Positions 1 to 7,055 are shown, numbered from the stretch's first letter. The stretch is DNA of 7,727 bases from Akkermansia sp. (GCA_020047775.1 JAIFNK010000227.1:1-7727); one strand, 5' to 3'. Numbers and translations are program-made. Notes: generated by a model from the letters alone, not told the origin.

Positions 1-18
1 GACATCTTTGTTGGCCAT
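1..18 (-). CDS. possible 5' end of a divergent gene running off the left edge
   Basis: On the minus strand an ATG at 18-16 opens the codons M-A-N-K-D-V before the window ends. The spacing from the next gene would suit a divergent gene start. No clear ribosome binding site lies upstream of it, and six codons are too few to identify a product. It could equally be a chance ATG. Confidence 0.2.
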
Positions 19-143
19 GTGTTTGAAAGGTTGGGGCGCGAAGCGAAGCAGGCGCGGCGGCGGGCGGCAAGGCGGGATTGCAATGCCGTAAATCGTCGTT
101 CCGGCTTGCCAGTGCCGGGCTTGGCACGTTGGTTCGTCCGGCG

Positions 144-1397
144 ATGGCGAAATCCCTGATGCGATCCGTGACAACCCCGAGTCGGCTCGATGGCCTGCCC
201 CCCGTGGAGGCGGCCGGGCACTTGCGGCATCTCGATGGCTTGGTTTTCTTCGACACCTCGGGAAATTTCCCATCAGGCGCCTGTCAGCCGGTCTCCGTGA
301 TCGCTGCCAGCCCGACTCAGATTCTCCGGGGAAATATCCATACCACCAGCGATCTCGAACTCCTCCGCGCCGCCCTCGCCGCCGGTCCGAAACTCGCCGG
401 CGACCATGGCTTTCCCGTCGGCGGGCTTTGCGGGTGGGTCGATTACGAGGGGGATTTCGTCTTCGGCGACTATCCGGAAATGCTCGTTTACAGCCACCAC
501 GACCACACCTGGTGGGAAACCGGCCAGCTCTCCACCCAGCTCCGCGACACCCGCAGCTCCGCGGAAATTTCTCCGTTCACTCCGCTCGCGCCGCGTGAAA
601 AATTCACCTCAGGCGTCGTCCGCATCAAGGAATGGATCGCCGCCGGCCACATCTATCAGGCAAATCTCTCGCAAGCCTTCACCGCCACCGTCACCGGCGA
701 TCTCTTCGGCCTCTACGAAACCCTGCGCGACGCCTCGCCCGCGCCGATGGCCGCCTACCTCAAGCTCGACGGCCGCGAAATCCTCAGCTCCTCGCCCGAG
801 ACGTTCCTGAAAATTTCCGGCCGCGGCATCGAGACCCGCCCCATCAAAGGCACCCGCCCGCGCTTCGCCGACCCCGACGAGGACCGCCGCTCCGCCTACG
901 AACTCCAGACCTCCGCCAAGGAAATTGCAGAGCTCGTGATGATCACCGACCTGCTGCGCAACGACATCGGCCAGGTGTGCGAATTCGGCAGCGTTGAAGT
1001 CACCGAAATGCTCCAGCTCGAAACCCTCGCCCAAGTCCACCACCTCGTCTCCACCGTCACCGGCACCCTCCGCCCAGAAATCGACGCGCTGGGTGCCCTC
1101 GCCGCCTGTTTTCCCGGCGGCAGCATCACCGGCGCGCCGAAAAAACGCGCCATGGAAATCATCCGCGAGCTCGAACAAGCCCCGCGCGGCATCTATTGCG
1201 GTGCCATCGGCTGGCTCGGCTACAATGGCGAGAGCTCGCTCAGCATCGCCATTCGCACGCTAGTCCGCAGTGGCGACCGCCTCGTCTACCAAGTCGGAGC
1301 CGGCATCGTCGCCGACTCCGACCCGGACAAGGAGTATGAGGAAACCCTCCACAAAGCCGCAGGAATCCGCCTCGCCATCGAGCGCTGGCAATCATGA
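144..1397 (+). CDS. pabB: aminodeoxychorismate synthase component I (PabB-type chorismate-binding enzyme)
   Basis: This cytosolic folate-pathway enzyme converts chorismate, with ammonia from a PabA-type amidotransferase, to 4-amino-4-deoxychorismate. With the ATG at 144 it has 417 residues, close to the usual PabB length. The C-terminal two thirds is a chorismate-binding domain with IYQANLSQAF, PIKGTRPR, ELVMITDLLRNDIG, FPGGSITGAPKKRAMEII, CGAIGWLGYNGES and VGAGIVADSDPDKEYEET. The lysine of PIKGT (codon 846-848, residue 235) is the PabB-type residue; anthranilate synthases usually have alanine there (PIAGT). That favours PabB over TrpE. The reading frame is open upstream to a TTG at 78, but those codons look unlike the family N-terminus. 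ATG 159 is another possible start, and neither ATG has a clear Shine-Dalgarno. No pabA or pabC is adjacent and there is no aminotransferase-like C-terminal fusion. Confidence 0.9.
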   Translation: MAKSLMRSVTTPSRLDGLPPVEAAGHLRHLDGLVFFDTSGNFPSGACQPVSVIAASPTQILRGNIHTTSDLELLRAALAAGPKLAGDHGFPVGGLCGWVDYEGDFVFGDYPEMLVYSHHDHTWWETGQLSTQLRDTRSSAEISPFTPLAPREKFTSGVVRIKEWIAAGHIYQANLSQAFTATVTGDLFGLYETLRDASPAPMAAYLKLDGREILSSSPETFLKISGRGIETRPIKGTRPRFADPDEDRRSAYELQTSAKEIAELVMITDLLRNDIGQVCEFGSVEVTEMLQLETLAQVHHLVSTVTGTLRPEIDALGALAACFPGGSITGAPKKRAMEIIRELEQAPRGIYCGAIGWLGYNGESSLSIAIRTLVRSGDRLVYQVGAGIVADSDPDKEYEETLHKAAGIRLAIERWQS

Positions 1398-1466
1398 CTC
1401 CAGCAACGCCCTTCCGCCGGTTTTTCAGAGCTTCCTATTTCAACAACCTGAGCTAATCTGAATCCA

Positions 1467-1694
1467 ATGAAACAAGTCAACGTCATCAACATCGACGATC
1501 CCGCTGGTAAAACCGTCGGTCGCCGCCGTCGTCCGATCAACCCGCTCGCGACAGCCGATGGTCTTCAGGAATTCATCAACGAGCAATTCAAGGAAAGCGG
1601 GCATCGCCTCACACCCAGGGGAGTTTTCCGTTTTCATTCCCACGAGGAGGCAGACGCATGGATGAGGAATTCGATACGACCGAAGAAGGGCTAA
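1467..1694 (+). CDS. small protein upstream of and overlapping a nucleotidyltransferase (putative TA-like partner)
   Basis: This 75-residue protein has a basic patch (GRRRRP, about residues 18-23), a middle reading LQEFINEQFKESGHRL, and a C-terminal motif LTPRGVFRFHSHEEADAWM ending in a basic tail. No signal peptide or membrane segment is visible. I recall a similar RGV(F/Y)RF..HEEADxWM motif in small proteins encoded directly before nucleotidyltransferases, but I cannot name a characterised family. The gene begins 69 bp after pabB with no evident Shine-Dalgarno. Its last 37 bp overlap the nucleotidyltransferase gene in another frame, so the two are almost certainly co-translated. By analogy with bicistronic AbiE or MNT-type modules it may be the partner or antitoxin; that role is inference only. 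Confidence 0.75.
   Translation: MKQVNVINIDDPAGKTVGRRRRPINPLATADGLQEFINEQFKESGHRLTPRGVFRFHSHEEADAWMRNSIRPKKG
1645..1651 (+). promoter_or_regulatory. strong ribosome binding site fixing the nucleotidyltransferase start
   Basis: The purine-rich GAGGAGG run ends about seven bases before the ATG at 1658 and lies inside the 3' end of the preceding small gene. It is the clearest Shine-Dalgarno in the window and decides the start of the overlapping downstream gene. Confidence 0.7.
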
Positions 1695-2182
1695 CTTCGC
1701 GCGCCCCGCGACAGAAGGATCTAGCCGGGCTCGCCAGGGAGTTGAATCGGTTGGGGGCCGATTACATCGTCGTCGGTGGCTTCGCGATCATCATCTCCGG
1801 TTACGCAAGATCCACCATGGACCTCGATCTCATCGTAGCCACCGATCCCGAAAACGAGGCCAAGGTCTATAAAGCCCTCGAATCCCTCCCCGACAAAGCC
1901 GTGCTCGAGCTCGAACCCGGCGAGATCGCGAAATACACCGTCGTCCGTGTCGGCGATGAAATCTGCGTGGACCTCATGGCCTCCGCCAGCGGCATCGCTT
2001 ACGAGGAAGCCTCGCAAGACCAGATCATCCGCATGGTCGATGGCGTCCCGATCCCCTTCGCCTCCCCCCGCCTGCTCTATCGGATGAAGGAAAAGACCCA
2101 CCGCGAAAAAGACCGCGCCGACCTCCAGTTCCTCCGCGAGAACTACGCCGAGGAGATTTTCGGGAAAAGTGATCCAGCGTAG
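1658..2182 (+). CDS. minimal nucleotidyltransferase, AbiEii/MNT-like
   Basis: This 174-residue soluble protein belongs to the DNA polymerase beta-type nucleotidyltransferase fold. Residues 36-60 read YIVVGGFAIIISGYARSTMDLDLIV. This matches the GG-x-A-x-x-x-x-G-x-x-R-x-T-x-D-x-D signature, with probable metal-binding aspartates D55 and D57 and a third, D105, in ICVDLMAS. The C-terminus has the KTHREKDRADLQFLRE helix common to AbiEii-like and related stand-alone enzymes. Such enzymes transfer NMPs to RNA, tRNA or protein, or serve as toxins or antitoxins in pairs such as AbiEi/AbiEii or MNT/HEPN; the acceptor here is unknown. It overlaps the upstream 75-residue gene by 37 bp and no HEPN gene is present. 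All catalytic acidic residues are present, so the enzyme looks active. Assignment to the superfamily is firm, the toxin-antitoxin role is not. Confidence 0.85.
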   Translation: MDEEFDTTEEGLTSRAPRQKDLAGLARELNRLGADYIVVGGFAIIISGYARSTMDLDLIVATDPENEAKVYKALESLPDKAVLELEPGEIAKYTVVRVGDEICVDLMASASGIAYEEASQDQIIRMVDGVPIPFASPRLLYRMKEKTHREKDRADLQFLRENYAEEIFGKSDPA

Positions 2183-2270
2183 GTTCCGCCGGAAATCCAA
2201 GGCTCGGAACGCTCCATTTTCTGGACCCCATCGGCAAGGCGGCGAAATGGCTCCGATCAAGCCCGCCCTC

Positions 2271-2320
2271 CGAAGTTATAGCCCATATCGGGTTACCTAA
2301 CCGCACTTCGCGTTTTTCTT
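2271..2320 (+). terminator. candidate terminator of the nucleotidyltransferase module
   Basis: An outer arm CGAAGT (2271-2276) pairs with ACTTCG (2305-2310). Between them a smaller perfect hairpin GGTTA-CC-TAACC lies at 2291-2302. A T-rich tract (CGTTTTTCTTT, 2311-2321) follows at once on the plus strand. The 28-nt interior makes it an atypical terminator. It sits in the 138-bp convergent gap between a plus-strand and a minus-strand gene, where a terminator is expected. I see nothing else in 2183-2320. Confidence 0.4.
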
Positions 2321-3316
2321 TCAGAGTGAATCCTTTGCCTTGGTGTTGAGATCCCATTTGTCCTCCGGAACCAGCACGGAACGTGCGTCGGAACCGTTGA
2401 GCCAGGCTTTGGCCGCCTTGTCGCCGCGGAGCTGTGCGTCCCAGAAAGCAGTGGTTAGGGCGAGAATGGGCTTGTGATAGCGGTTTCCGATTTCGGAATT
2501 CCCTCTCAAATCGCGCTCGCCGAAGCTCATGTGGGTGGCCTTGTCGAAGAGGACCTGCCAAGCGGGAGCACCGGTGAGATTCGGAAACACCTTGAGGCGA
2601 TCGGTGGCCTTGGAATTCCCGATCGGGCTGTCATCCAGCGTGCCGGTCATCAAAAGGCAGGGTATTTTGATGGAACTGAAAGCCATGGCCGGATCCCCAA
2701 GCTTGGGCGGGCTTGGACTCATCATCACCGCAGCGGAGAGACGTGTTTCGGTGAATGAAACCTTGCCGCCAGCGGCGGATTGGCCGGCCACTGCCTGGGT
2801 GGTGACCGCGCCGAAGGAATGGCCTGACATGCCGATATGTTTCAGATCGAAACGGTCGTGAAGCGGATTCGACTTGTCGGCGTTCCAGGCGGTTAGAGCG
2901 TCGATCACGACGGGAATATCCTTGGTGCGGCTCACGAAGTTTTCAAGGGAGGCCGCTTGTTTCATCGCTCCCATGCGCTGTCCGGGTTGCTTTTCCTTCC
3001 AGACCGCCTCGTCGCTGCCGGGGTGTTGGATGAAGACGACGATGTAGCCGCGCTTCGCCCAGTGGTTTCCAAGGTAGGGATTGTTGTCGCGCGATCCGCC
3101 TAGGCCGTGGGAAAATAGAATGACCGGCGCGGGTTCGGGTGCTTTCGGCAGATAAACCCGGAGGGGCAGGGTCCGGTCCCGGTTGGTGTCTTTGACATCG
3201 AAGGTTTTGGAGACGATTTCAAGACCCGGCACCTCGAGCGGGTTGTAGGCGGACTCCGCTTTCAAGGGAGCGGGCGATGCGAAGGCCAGGGTGAAAAAAG
3301 CCAAAATGATTTTCAT
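2321..3316 (-). CDS. exported alpha/beta hydrolase (dienelactone hydrolase / PAF-acetylhydrolase-like)
   Basis: A serine hydrolase of 331 residues from the ATG at 3316. Residues 1-20 form a signal peptide (short basic start, hydrophobic ILAFFTLAFA, then LKA before ES), so the mature enzyme should be periplasmic. An oxyanion-hole motif FSHGLGGSRD lies at 68-77. The nucleophile elbow GHSFG is at 165-169 with S167. The probable acid is D228 in GTLDD, and the histidine is H262 in KATHMSFG, completing the triad in canonical order. The frame stays open upstream to 3463, but those codons encode an arginine/histidine/proline-rich stretch with no family resemblance, and the signal peptide argues for 3316. 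The start overlaps a small upstream ORF as ATGA. It follows the NlpC/P60 gene by 112 bp and may share its transcript. The substrate, presumably an ester, cannot be read from the sequence. Confidence 0.85.
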   Translation of the reverse strand: MKIILAFFTLAFASPAPLKAESAYNPLEVPGLEIVSKTFDVKDTNRDRTLPLRVYLPKAPEPAPVILFSHGLGGSRDNNPYLGNHWAKRGYIVVFIQHPGSDEAVWKEKQPGQRMGAMKQAASLENFVSRTKDIPVVIDALTAWNADKSNPLHDRFDLKHIGMSGHSFGAVTTQAVAGQSAAGGKVSFTETRLSAAVMMSPSPPKLGDPAMAFSSIKIPCLLMTGTLDDSPIGNSKATDRLKVFPNLTGAPAWQVLFDKATHMSFGERDLRGNSEIGNRYHKPILALTTAFWDAQLRGDKAAKAWLNGSDARSVLVPEDKWDLNTKAKDSL

Positions 3317-3420
3317 GCTGATAGCCTGAACCCGGCACCGCCGGGGAAGTTGCGGACGGTCAATCCGCCGATGACGCCAGGCGGCGGGGTGGAACCGAGA
3401 GTCGTCACGATGGGAAGCAT
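3313..3420 (-). CDS. possible 35-residue ORF coupled to the hydrolase
   Basis: An ATG at 3420 opens a 35-codon frame encoding MLPIVTTLGSTPPPGVIG at its start and ending FPGGAGFRLSA. The stop TGA (3315-3313) overlaps the hydrolase ATG (3316-3314) as ATGA, and the start lies eight bases after the NlpC/P60 stop. Most third positions are G or C, as in the neighbouring genes. It has no recognisable domain and no strong Shine-Dalgarno. It may be a leader peptide that couples translation, a real small protein, or a leftover of a longer gene. The same frame continues open upstream to 3612, antisense-free but overlapping the NlpC/P60 gene in another frame. Confidence 0.3.
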   Translation of the reverse strand: MLPIVTTLGSTPPPGVIGGLTVRNFPGGAGFRLSA

Positions 3421-3428
3421 GTGGGTGC

Positions 3429-4262
3429 TCAGGGTTCCCCCACCGTTGGATTCGGCACCACATCCGCCGTCGCTTTGACCGCGCGTGTCAGCACTTCCTT
3501 CGCGCTGTAGCCCGGCTTGACCGGTGGATGCGCCATGCCGCGGTAGCGCAGCGGCTTGTAGCCCAGACCTAACATCGCCGCCAGCGGTGCGCTTTTCAGT
3601 CCGGGCTTCCAATACTGCGGCCCCCCGCCGGTTTCATAGTAATAGATCCAGGTCTTCTCCGGATTCGACCAACCGGCGCAAAGCACCACATGCCGCCGTG
3701 GAATGTTGAGCAAATCACCGGGCCGCAGATCCGCCGCGCTTGGCAACTCGTCACAGATCGATGGCAATTTCGCGGTGTCATGGACCGACGGCAATTTCAA
3801 ACAACGGGACACGAACCCCGAGCAATCCACCCCCGCGGCGTTGGCGCTCACCGCCGCATTGTCGGCCCGGCGCTTCGCGGGTGACGAGACATCGCCCGCA
3901 GCGGAGCCATTCGCCACCGCCGCGTCGAACGATTCCGGACCGTCGAAGCCGCCCCATTTGTAAGGAATCCCCTCGTTCACCACTCCCGGGACCCACCACC
4001 CTTTGCGGGGTTGCAGCGGCTCATGCCCGGCGTCCGGGGTGTTCACCAGGATGCCCGCCTTGTCCTTGCCATGCAGGATGTTCCCCGCGAACGGTCGCCA
4101 CGGATGCGTCGAAAGTTGATGGGCGATCGCCATCGATTCCGCAGGCGTTAGTTGCGACGGCGCGGCCGCATCCCCGGCGACCAGCGGTTCCTCCTCGGCC
4201 ACCGGCGTTTTCACCGCACATCCCATGGAAAGCAGGCTGATTGAAAGAACAAGTTTTCTCAC
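3429..4262 (-). CDS. NlpC/P60-type cysteine peptidase, exported or lipoprotein
   Basis: NlpC/P60 enzymes cleave peptidoglycan stem peptides outside the cytoplasm. From the GTG at 4262 the protein has 277 residues. The N-terminus VRKLVLSISLLSMGC is a signal peptide with a possible lipobox cysteine at 15, although serine at -3 and methionine at -2 fit the lipobox poorly. PYKWGGFDGPESF (about 100-112) is the tyrosine/tryptophan-containing segment typical before the active site. The nucleophile is C147 in GVDCSGFVSRC, and the histidine is H191 in PGDLLNIPRRHVVLCAGW. About 35 residues (109-143) rich in A/S/G separate the YKWGG segment from the Cys motif, longer than usual. An ATG at 4367 would extend the frame, but it would overlap the divergent caspase gene start and bury the signal peptide 35 residues in; the GTG is therefore preferred. 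Confidence 0.8.
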   Translation of the reverse strand: MRKLVLSISLLSMGCAVKTPVAEEEPLVAGDAAAPSQLTPAESMAIAHQLSTHPWRPFAGNILHGKDKAGILVNTPDAGHEPLQPRKGWWVPGVVNEGIPYKWGGFDGPESFDAAVANGSAAGDVSSPAKRRADNAAVSANAAGVDCSGFVSRCLKLPSVHDTAKLPSICDELPSAADLRPGDLLNIPRRHVVLCAGWSNPEKTWIYYYETGGGPQYWKPGLKSAPLAAMLGLGYKPLRYRGMAHPPVKPGYSAKEVLTRAVKATADVVPNPTVGEP

Positions 4263-4293
4263 AGCCGGAGTTTGACGGTCCCGCACGCCGCGA

Positions 4294-4335
4294 GTCAATC
4301 CGAGTTGATGCGCCGCCACCGCCATTCGGATTGAC
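4294..4335. promoter_or_regulatory. 10-bp inverted repeat in the divergent intergenic region (operator/divergent promoter candidate)
   Basis: GTCAATCCGA at 4294-4303 is the exact reverse complement of TCGGATTGAC at 4326-4335, with a 22-bp spacer and half-site centres 32 bp apart, about three helical turns. Each arm contains an outward-pointing TTGAC resembling a -35 element. The right one ends 31 bp before the caspase ATG (4366), and the left one lies 32 bp from the GTG of the NlpC/P60 gene (4262). The matching -10 positions (AGAAAT at 4355-4360 on +, TCAAAC at 4275-4270 on -) are poor. The dyad is seen directly; regulatory function is inference. Confidence 0.45.
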
Positions 4336-4365
4336 CCGGGCGGGAAGGGCGACCAGAAATCATCC

Positions 4366-5760
4366 ATGTTCAGCCGCCTGCGATTCGCGATTTCCGCCGT
4401 TTACGCGCTGGGGCTGATTCTCGTTTCCGCCGAAACGCCCTCCAAGCCCCGCGTCGCTCTCGTCGTCGGCAATGCGAAATACGGCGCGGCCATCGGTCCG
4501 CTCCGCAACTCCGTCAACGATGCCAAGGCGGTCTCGAAAACCCTGCGCGGCCTCGGCTTCACCGTCATCGAGGAACACAACGTCACGCGCGATGAGTTGC
4601 TCAAAGTCGTCGCCAGGTTCCGCGGACAAATCAAGGACGCGGAAGTCGCCTTGTTCTACTACGCCGGCCACGGCATCTCGGTGGCCGGTTCCAATTACCT
4701 CATCCCGGTTAAATCCACCTATCAGCCGGAAGCCGCCACTGACCTGACGCTCCGCATGCTCGCCGAAACCAAGCTCTTCAACGCCGAACAGGTCGTCGCC
4801 GAAATGAGCGCCGCCGGGGCCCGCTGCAATCTCGTCATCCTCGATGCCTGCCGCAACACCCCGCTGGCGCGCAATCCCCGCACCCGCGATGCCACCGCCC
4901 GCGGCGGCCTTGCGGAAATGAAACCACCCGCCGGATCGCTCATCGCCTTCGCCACCGACGCCGGGCACACCGCCCAGGACGGTGCCGGAACCAACGGCCT
5001 CTACACCGGCGAGCTCCTCAAACACCTGCAAACCCCGGGCCTCACCATCGAGCAGGTTTTCAAGCGTACCCGCGCCGGCGTGATGGCCCAATCCGAAGGC
5101 GCGCAAATCCCCGCTGAGTATTCGCGCCTCGTCGGCGAGGACATCTATCTGGCAGGTCCTGCCGTTCCGACTCCCGCCAAACCCGCGTTGCCCAAAGCCG
5201 GGCTGGTCGAAATCCCCACTGCCAAGGAAATCAACCAGCTCGCCGCCGCCGGCAAGTCGGAGGAATGCATCGACGCCCTCCGCCTCGCCATCGCCGCTAA
5301 CGGCCCCGGCGAAATCGCCGCCGCGCCCATCGACACTCTGCTGGAAATCGCCAAGGAAGACCTCAAGAAAGCGACCGGCCCGTCGCCCAAGGTCGAAGCG
5401 ACCATGAAAACCTGCCAACTCGCGCTGGACGCCATCCGCGACTTCCTGCCCGCAGACCACCCGCGCCGCGCCGGACTCACCGCCATGGCCCAAAACCGCC
5501 TCGGCGACTGCCTTTTCCTAACTGGCAAGACCGACGCCGCCATCAAGTCCTACAACACCGCCATCGAGCAGGCTCCCGCCGATGCCTATCCGTTTTATAA
5601 CCGCGGCCGCGCCTACCTCGTCCTTGGAAAATCCGACGAGGCAAAAGCCGACTTCACCACCGCCGCCGATCCGAAATTCAAACAACCCGGAGCCCGCAAG
5701 CTCGCGCTGAAAGCCTTGTCCGAGTTCCCCGCTCCGGCACTCCCGGACCCCACGAGATGA
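4366..5760 (+). CDS. secreted caspase-like (peptidase C14) protein with C-terminal TPR repeats
   Basis: A 464-residue protein. Residues 1-22 are a signal peptide (FSRLRF, hydrophobic core, likely cut after VSA). Residues 28-255 form a caspase fold: RVALVVGNAKY (29-39) is the first strand, LRNSVNDAKAVSKTLRGLGF (46-65) the family helix, H102 in YYAGHG and C162 in LDACRNTP the catalytic dyad. AFATDAGHTAQDG and NGLYTGELLKHL follow. A linker rich in A/P/K leads to an alpha-helical region with two recognisable TPRs at about 374-407 and 408-441. Bacterial caspase homologues (orthocaspases/metacaspases) usually cleave after Arg/Lys; here the target is unknown and TPRs probably bind a partner. Export places it in the periplasm. 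Its TGA overlaps the ATG of the ClC gene. It is divergent from the NlpC/P60 gene, with a dyad between the two. A GGGAAGGG run at 4341-4348 is a distant possible ribosome binding site. Confidence 0.9.
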   Translation: MFSRLRFAISAVYALGLILVSAETPSKPRVALVVGNAKYGAAIGPLRNSVNDAKAVSKTLRGLGFTVIEEHNVTRDELLKVVARFRGQIKDAEVALFYYAGHGISVAGSNYLIPVKSTYQPEAATDLTLRMLAETKLFNAEQVVAEMSAAGARCNLVILDACRNTPLARNPRTRDATARGGLAEMKPPAGSLIAFATDAGHTAQDGAGTNGLYTGELLKHLQTPGLTIEQVFKRTRAGVMAQSEGAQIPAEYSRLVGEDIYLAGPAVPTPAKPALPKAGLVEIPTAKEINQLAAAGKSEECIDALRLAIAANGPGEIAAAPIDTLLEIAKEDLKKATGPSPKVEATMKTCQLALDAIRDFLPADHPRRAGLTAMAQNRLGDCLFLTGKTDAAIKSYNTAIEQAPADAYPFYNRGRAYLVLGKSDEAKADFTTAADPKFKQPGARKLALKALSEFPAPALPDPTR

Positions 5761-6986
5761 AGCGACTGTTTCCCCGCCTTCAAACCACCCTCGGCTGGAC
5801 CATTGTTTTGCTCATGATGGCCGTTGCCGTGGGCTCCGCCTCCGCGTTTTTCCTGTGGGCGCTCGATGCCGTCACCCGCGTCCGCTTCAGTTATCCCGGC
5901 CTGCTGTTCCTCCTGCCGATCGGCGGGCTCTTCGTCGGCGCGCTCTATCAAATTTACGGCAAATCCGCCAGCGGCGGGAACAACCTGCTCATCGACGAAA
6001 TCCACCAACCCGGCGCGGGCGTCCCCAAGCGGATGGCCCCGCTCATCCTCATCGGCACGCTCGTCACCCACCTCTTCGGCGGCTCTGCCGGCCGCGAGGG
6101 CACCGCGCTGCAAATGGGTGGCGGCATCGCCGCCACCTTCGCCCGCATCCTCAAGCTGGACGCCGCCCATGTCCGCATCCTCCTGATGGCCGGGGTTGCC
6201 GCCGGGTTCGGCTCGATTTTCGGCACACCCGTCGCCGGAGCCGTCTTCGCGCTCGAAGTTTTGATCGTCGGCCGGGTGCAATACGACGCGCTCATCCCCT
6301 GCTTTTTCGCCGCCGTGCTCGCCGACTGGACCTGCCGCATGTGGGGCATCGGCCACACCCACTATCAGGTCGATGTGCAGGCCGCCGCGTCCGCCATCGA
6401 TTTTCGGCTGATGGGAAAAGTCGTGCTCGCCGCCGTCGCCTTCGGTCTCGCCAGCAGGCTGTTTTCCACCCTTTCCCACCGGCTTGGCGACGCCTTCAAG
6501 ACCTACATTCCCCGCCCCGAGTTCCGTCCCGTGGTGGGAGGATTCCTCATCATCGGCCTGTTTTTCCTGGCGGGCACCGGCGACTACATGGGCCTCGGGG
6601 TTTTGGGAAATCGCCCCGATGCCATCACGCTGCCCGCCATGTTCACCTCCACGGACATCCCTGTCAGCGCCTGGGCTTGGAAGCTCCTCTTCACCGTCGT
6701 CACCCTCAGCGCCGGATTCAAAGGCGGCGAAGTCACCCCGCTCTTCTTCATCGGCGCGGCCTTGGGCAACACGCTCGCCTTCGCCCTCGGTGCTCCCGTC
6801 GATCTCTTCGCCGCCCTCGGTTTTGTCGCCATTTTCGCCGGCGCCACCAACACCCCGCTCGCCTCCACCTTCCTCGGCATGGAGCTTTTTGGTGCCGGCA
6901 ACGGCCTCTACATCGCCACCGCCTGCATCATCGCCTTCCGCTGCAGCGGCTCCAGAGGCATCTACACCGCCCAACGCCTGTCGTAG
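5757..6986 (+). CDS. ClC-family anion transporter, probably CLC-F (fluoride)-like
   Basis: A 409-residue polytopic inner-membrane protein, at the short end for bacterial ClC proteins and without CBS domains. The family motifs are GSAGREGTALQMGG (109-122), with the gating/proton glutamate E114, and GFKGGEVTPLFFIGAALG (from 320), the ion-binding GxFxP region. The first anion-selectivity motif, GSGIP in chloride-type ClCs, is replaced by SGGNNLLIDEIH (72-83). GREGT replaces GREGP, and GGEVTP replaces the usual G-x-F-x-P. From memory of the family these variants resemble the CLC-F fluoride/proton antiporters, so fluoride export is the better guess than chloride exchange. The start overlaps the caspase gene stop as ATGA, which implies translational coupling and leaves no room for a dedicated fluoride riboswitch. 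No terminator is visible in 6987-7055. Family assignment is firm, the fluoride subtype moderate. Confidence 0.88.
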   Translation: MKRLFPRLQTTLGWTIVLLMMAVAVGSASAFFLWALDAVTRVRFSYPGLLFLLPIGGLFVGALYQIYGKSASGGNNLLIDEIHQPGAGVPKRMAPLILIGTLVTHLFGGSAGREGTALQMGGGIAATFARILKLDAAHVRILLMAGVAAGFGSIFGTPVAGAVFALEVLIVGRVQYDALIPCFFAAVLADWTCRMWGIGHTHYQVDVQAAASAIDFRLMGKVVLAAVAFGLASRLFSTLSHRLGDAFKTYIPRPEFRPVVGGFLIIGLFFLAGTGDYMGLGVLGNRPDAITLPAMFTSTDIPVSAWAWKLLFTVVTLSAGFKGGEVTPLFFIGAALGNTLAFALGAPVDLFAALGFVAIFAGATNTPLASTFLGMELFGAGNGLYIATACIIAFRCSGSRGIYTAQRLS

Positions 6987-7055
6987 GAAATTCACAACTG
7001 GCTTGCCTGCCACCATTCGCCCGGCTATCTCCTCCCCGCCCTCCGGCATTCCCAA

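Noticed and set aside
78..143. TTG start at 78 as an N-terminal extension of pabB, with AAGGCGGG upstream
   Set aside because: The added 22 residues are unlike the family N-terminus, and an ATG at 144 precedes the first conserved-looking part. It remains possible but is less likely.
3317..3463. 49-residue N-terminal extension of the alpha/beta hydrolase
   Set aside because: It would place an obvious signal peptide in the middle of the protein and encodes Arg/His/Pro-rich sequence typical of out-of-frame translation.
4360..5493. A 377-codon minus-strand frame opposite the caspase-like gene
   Set aside because: Low-complexity G/D/E/A composition with no motif, while the plus-strand frame has a signal peptide and full catalytic motifs.
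5700..5757. Fluoride riboswitch ahead of the ClC gene
   Set aside because: This segment is the 3' coding end of the caspase-like gene and has no gap or visible crcB-type fold.
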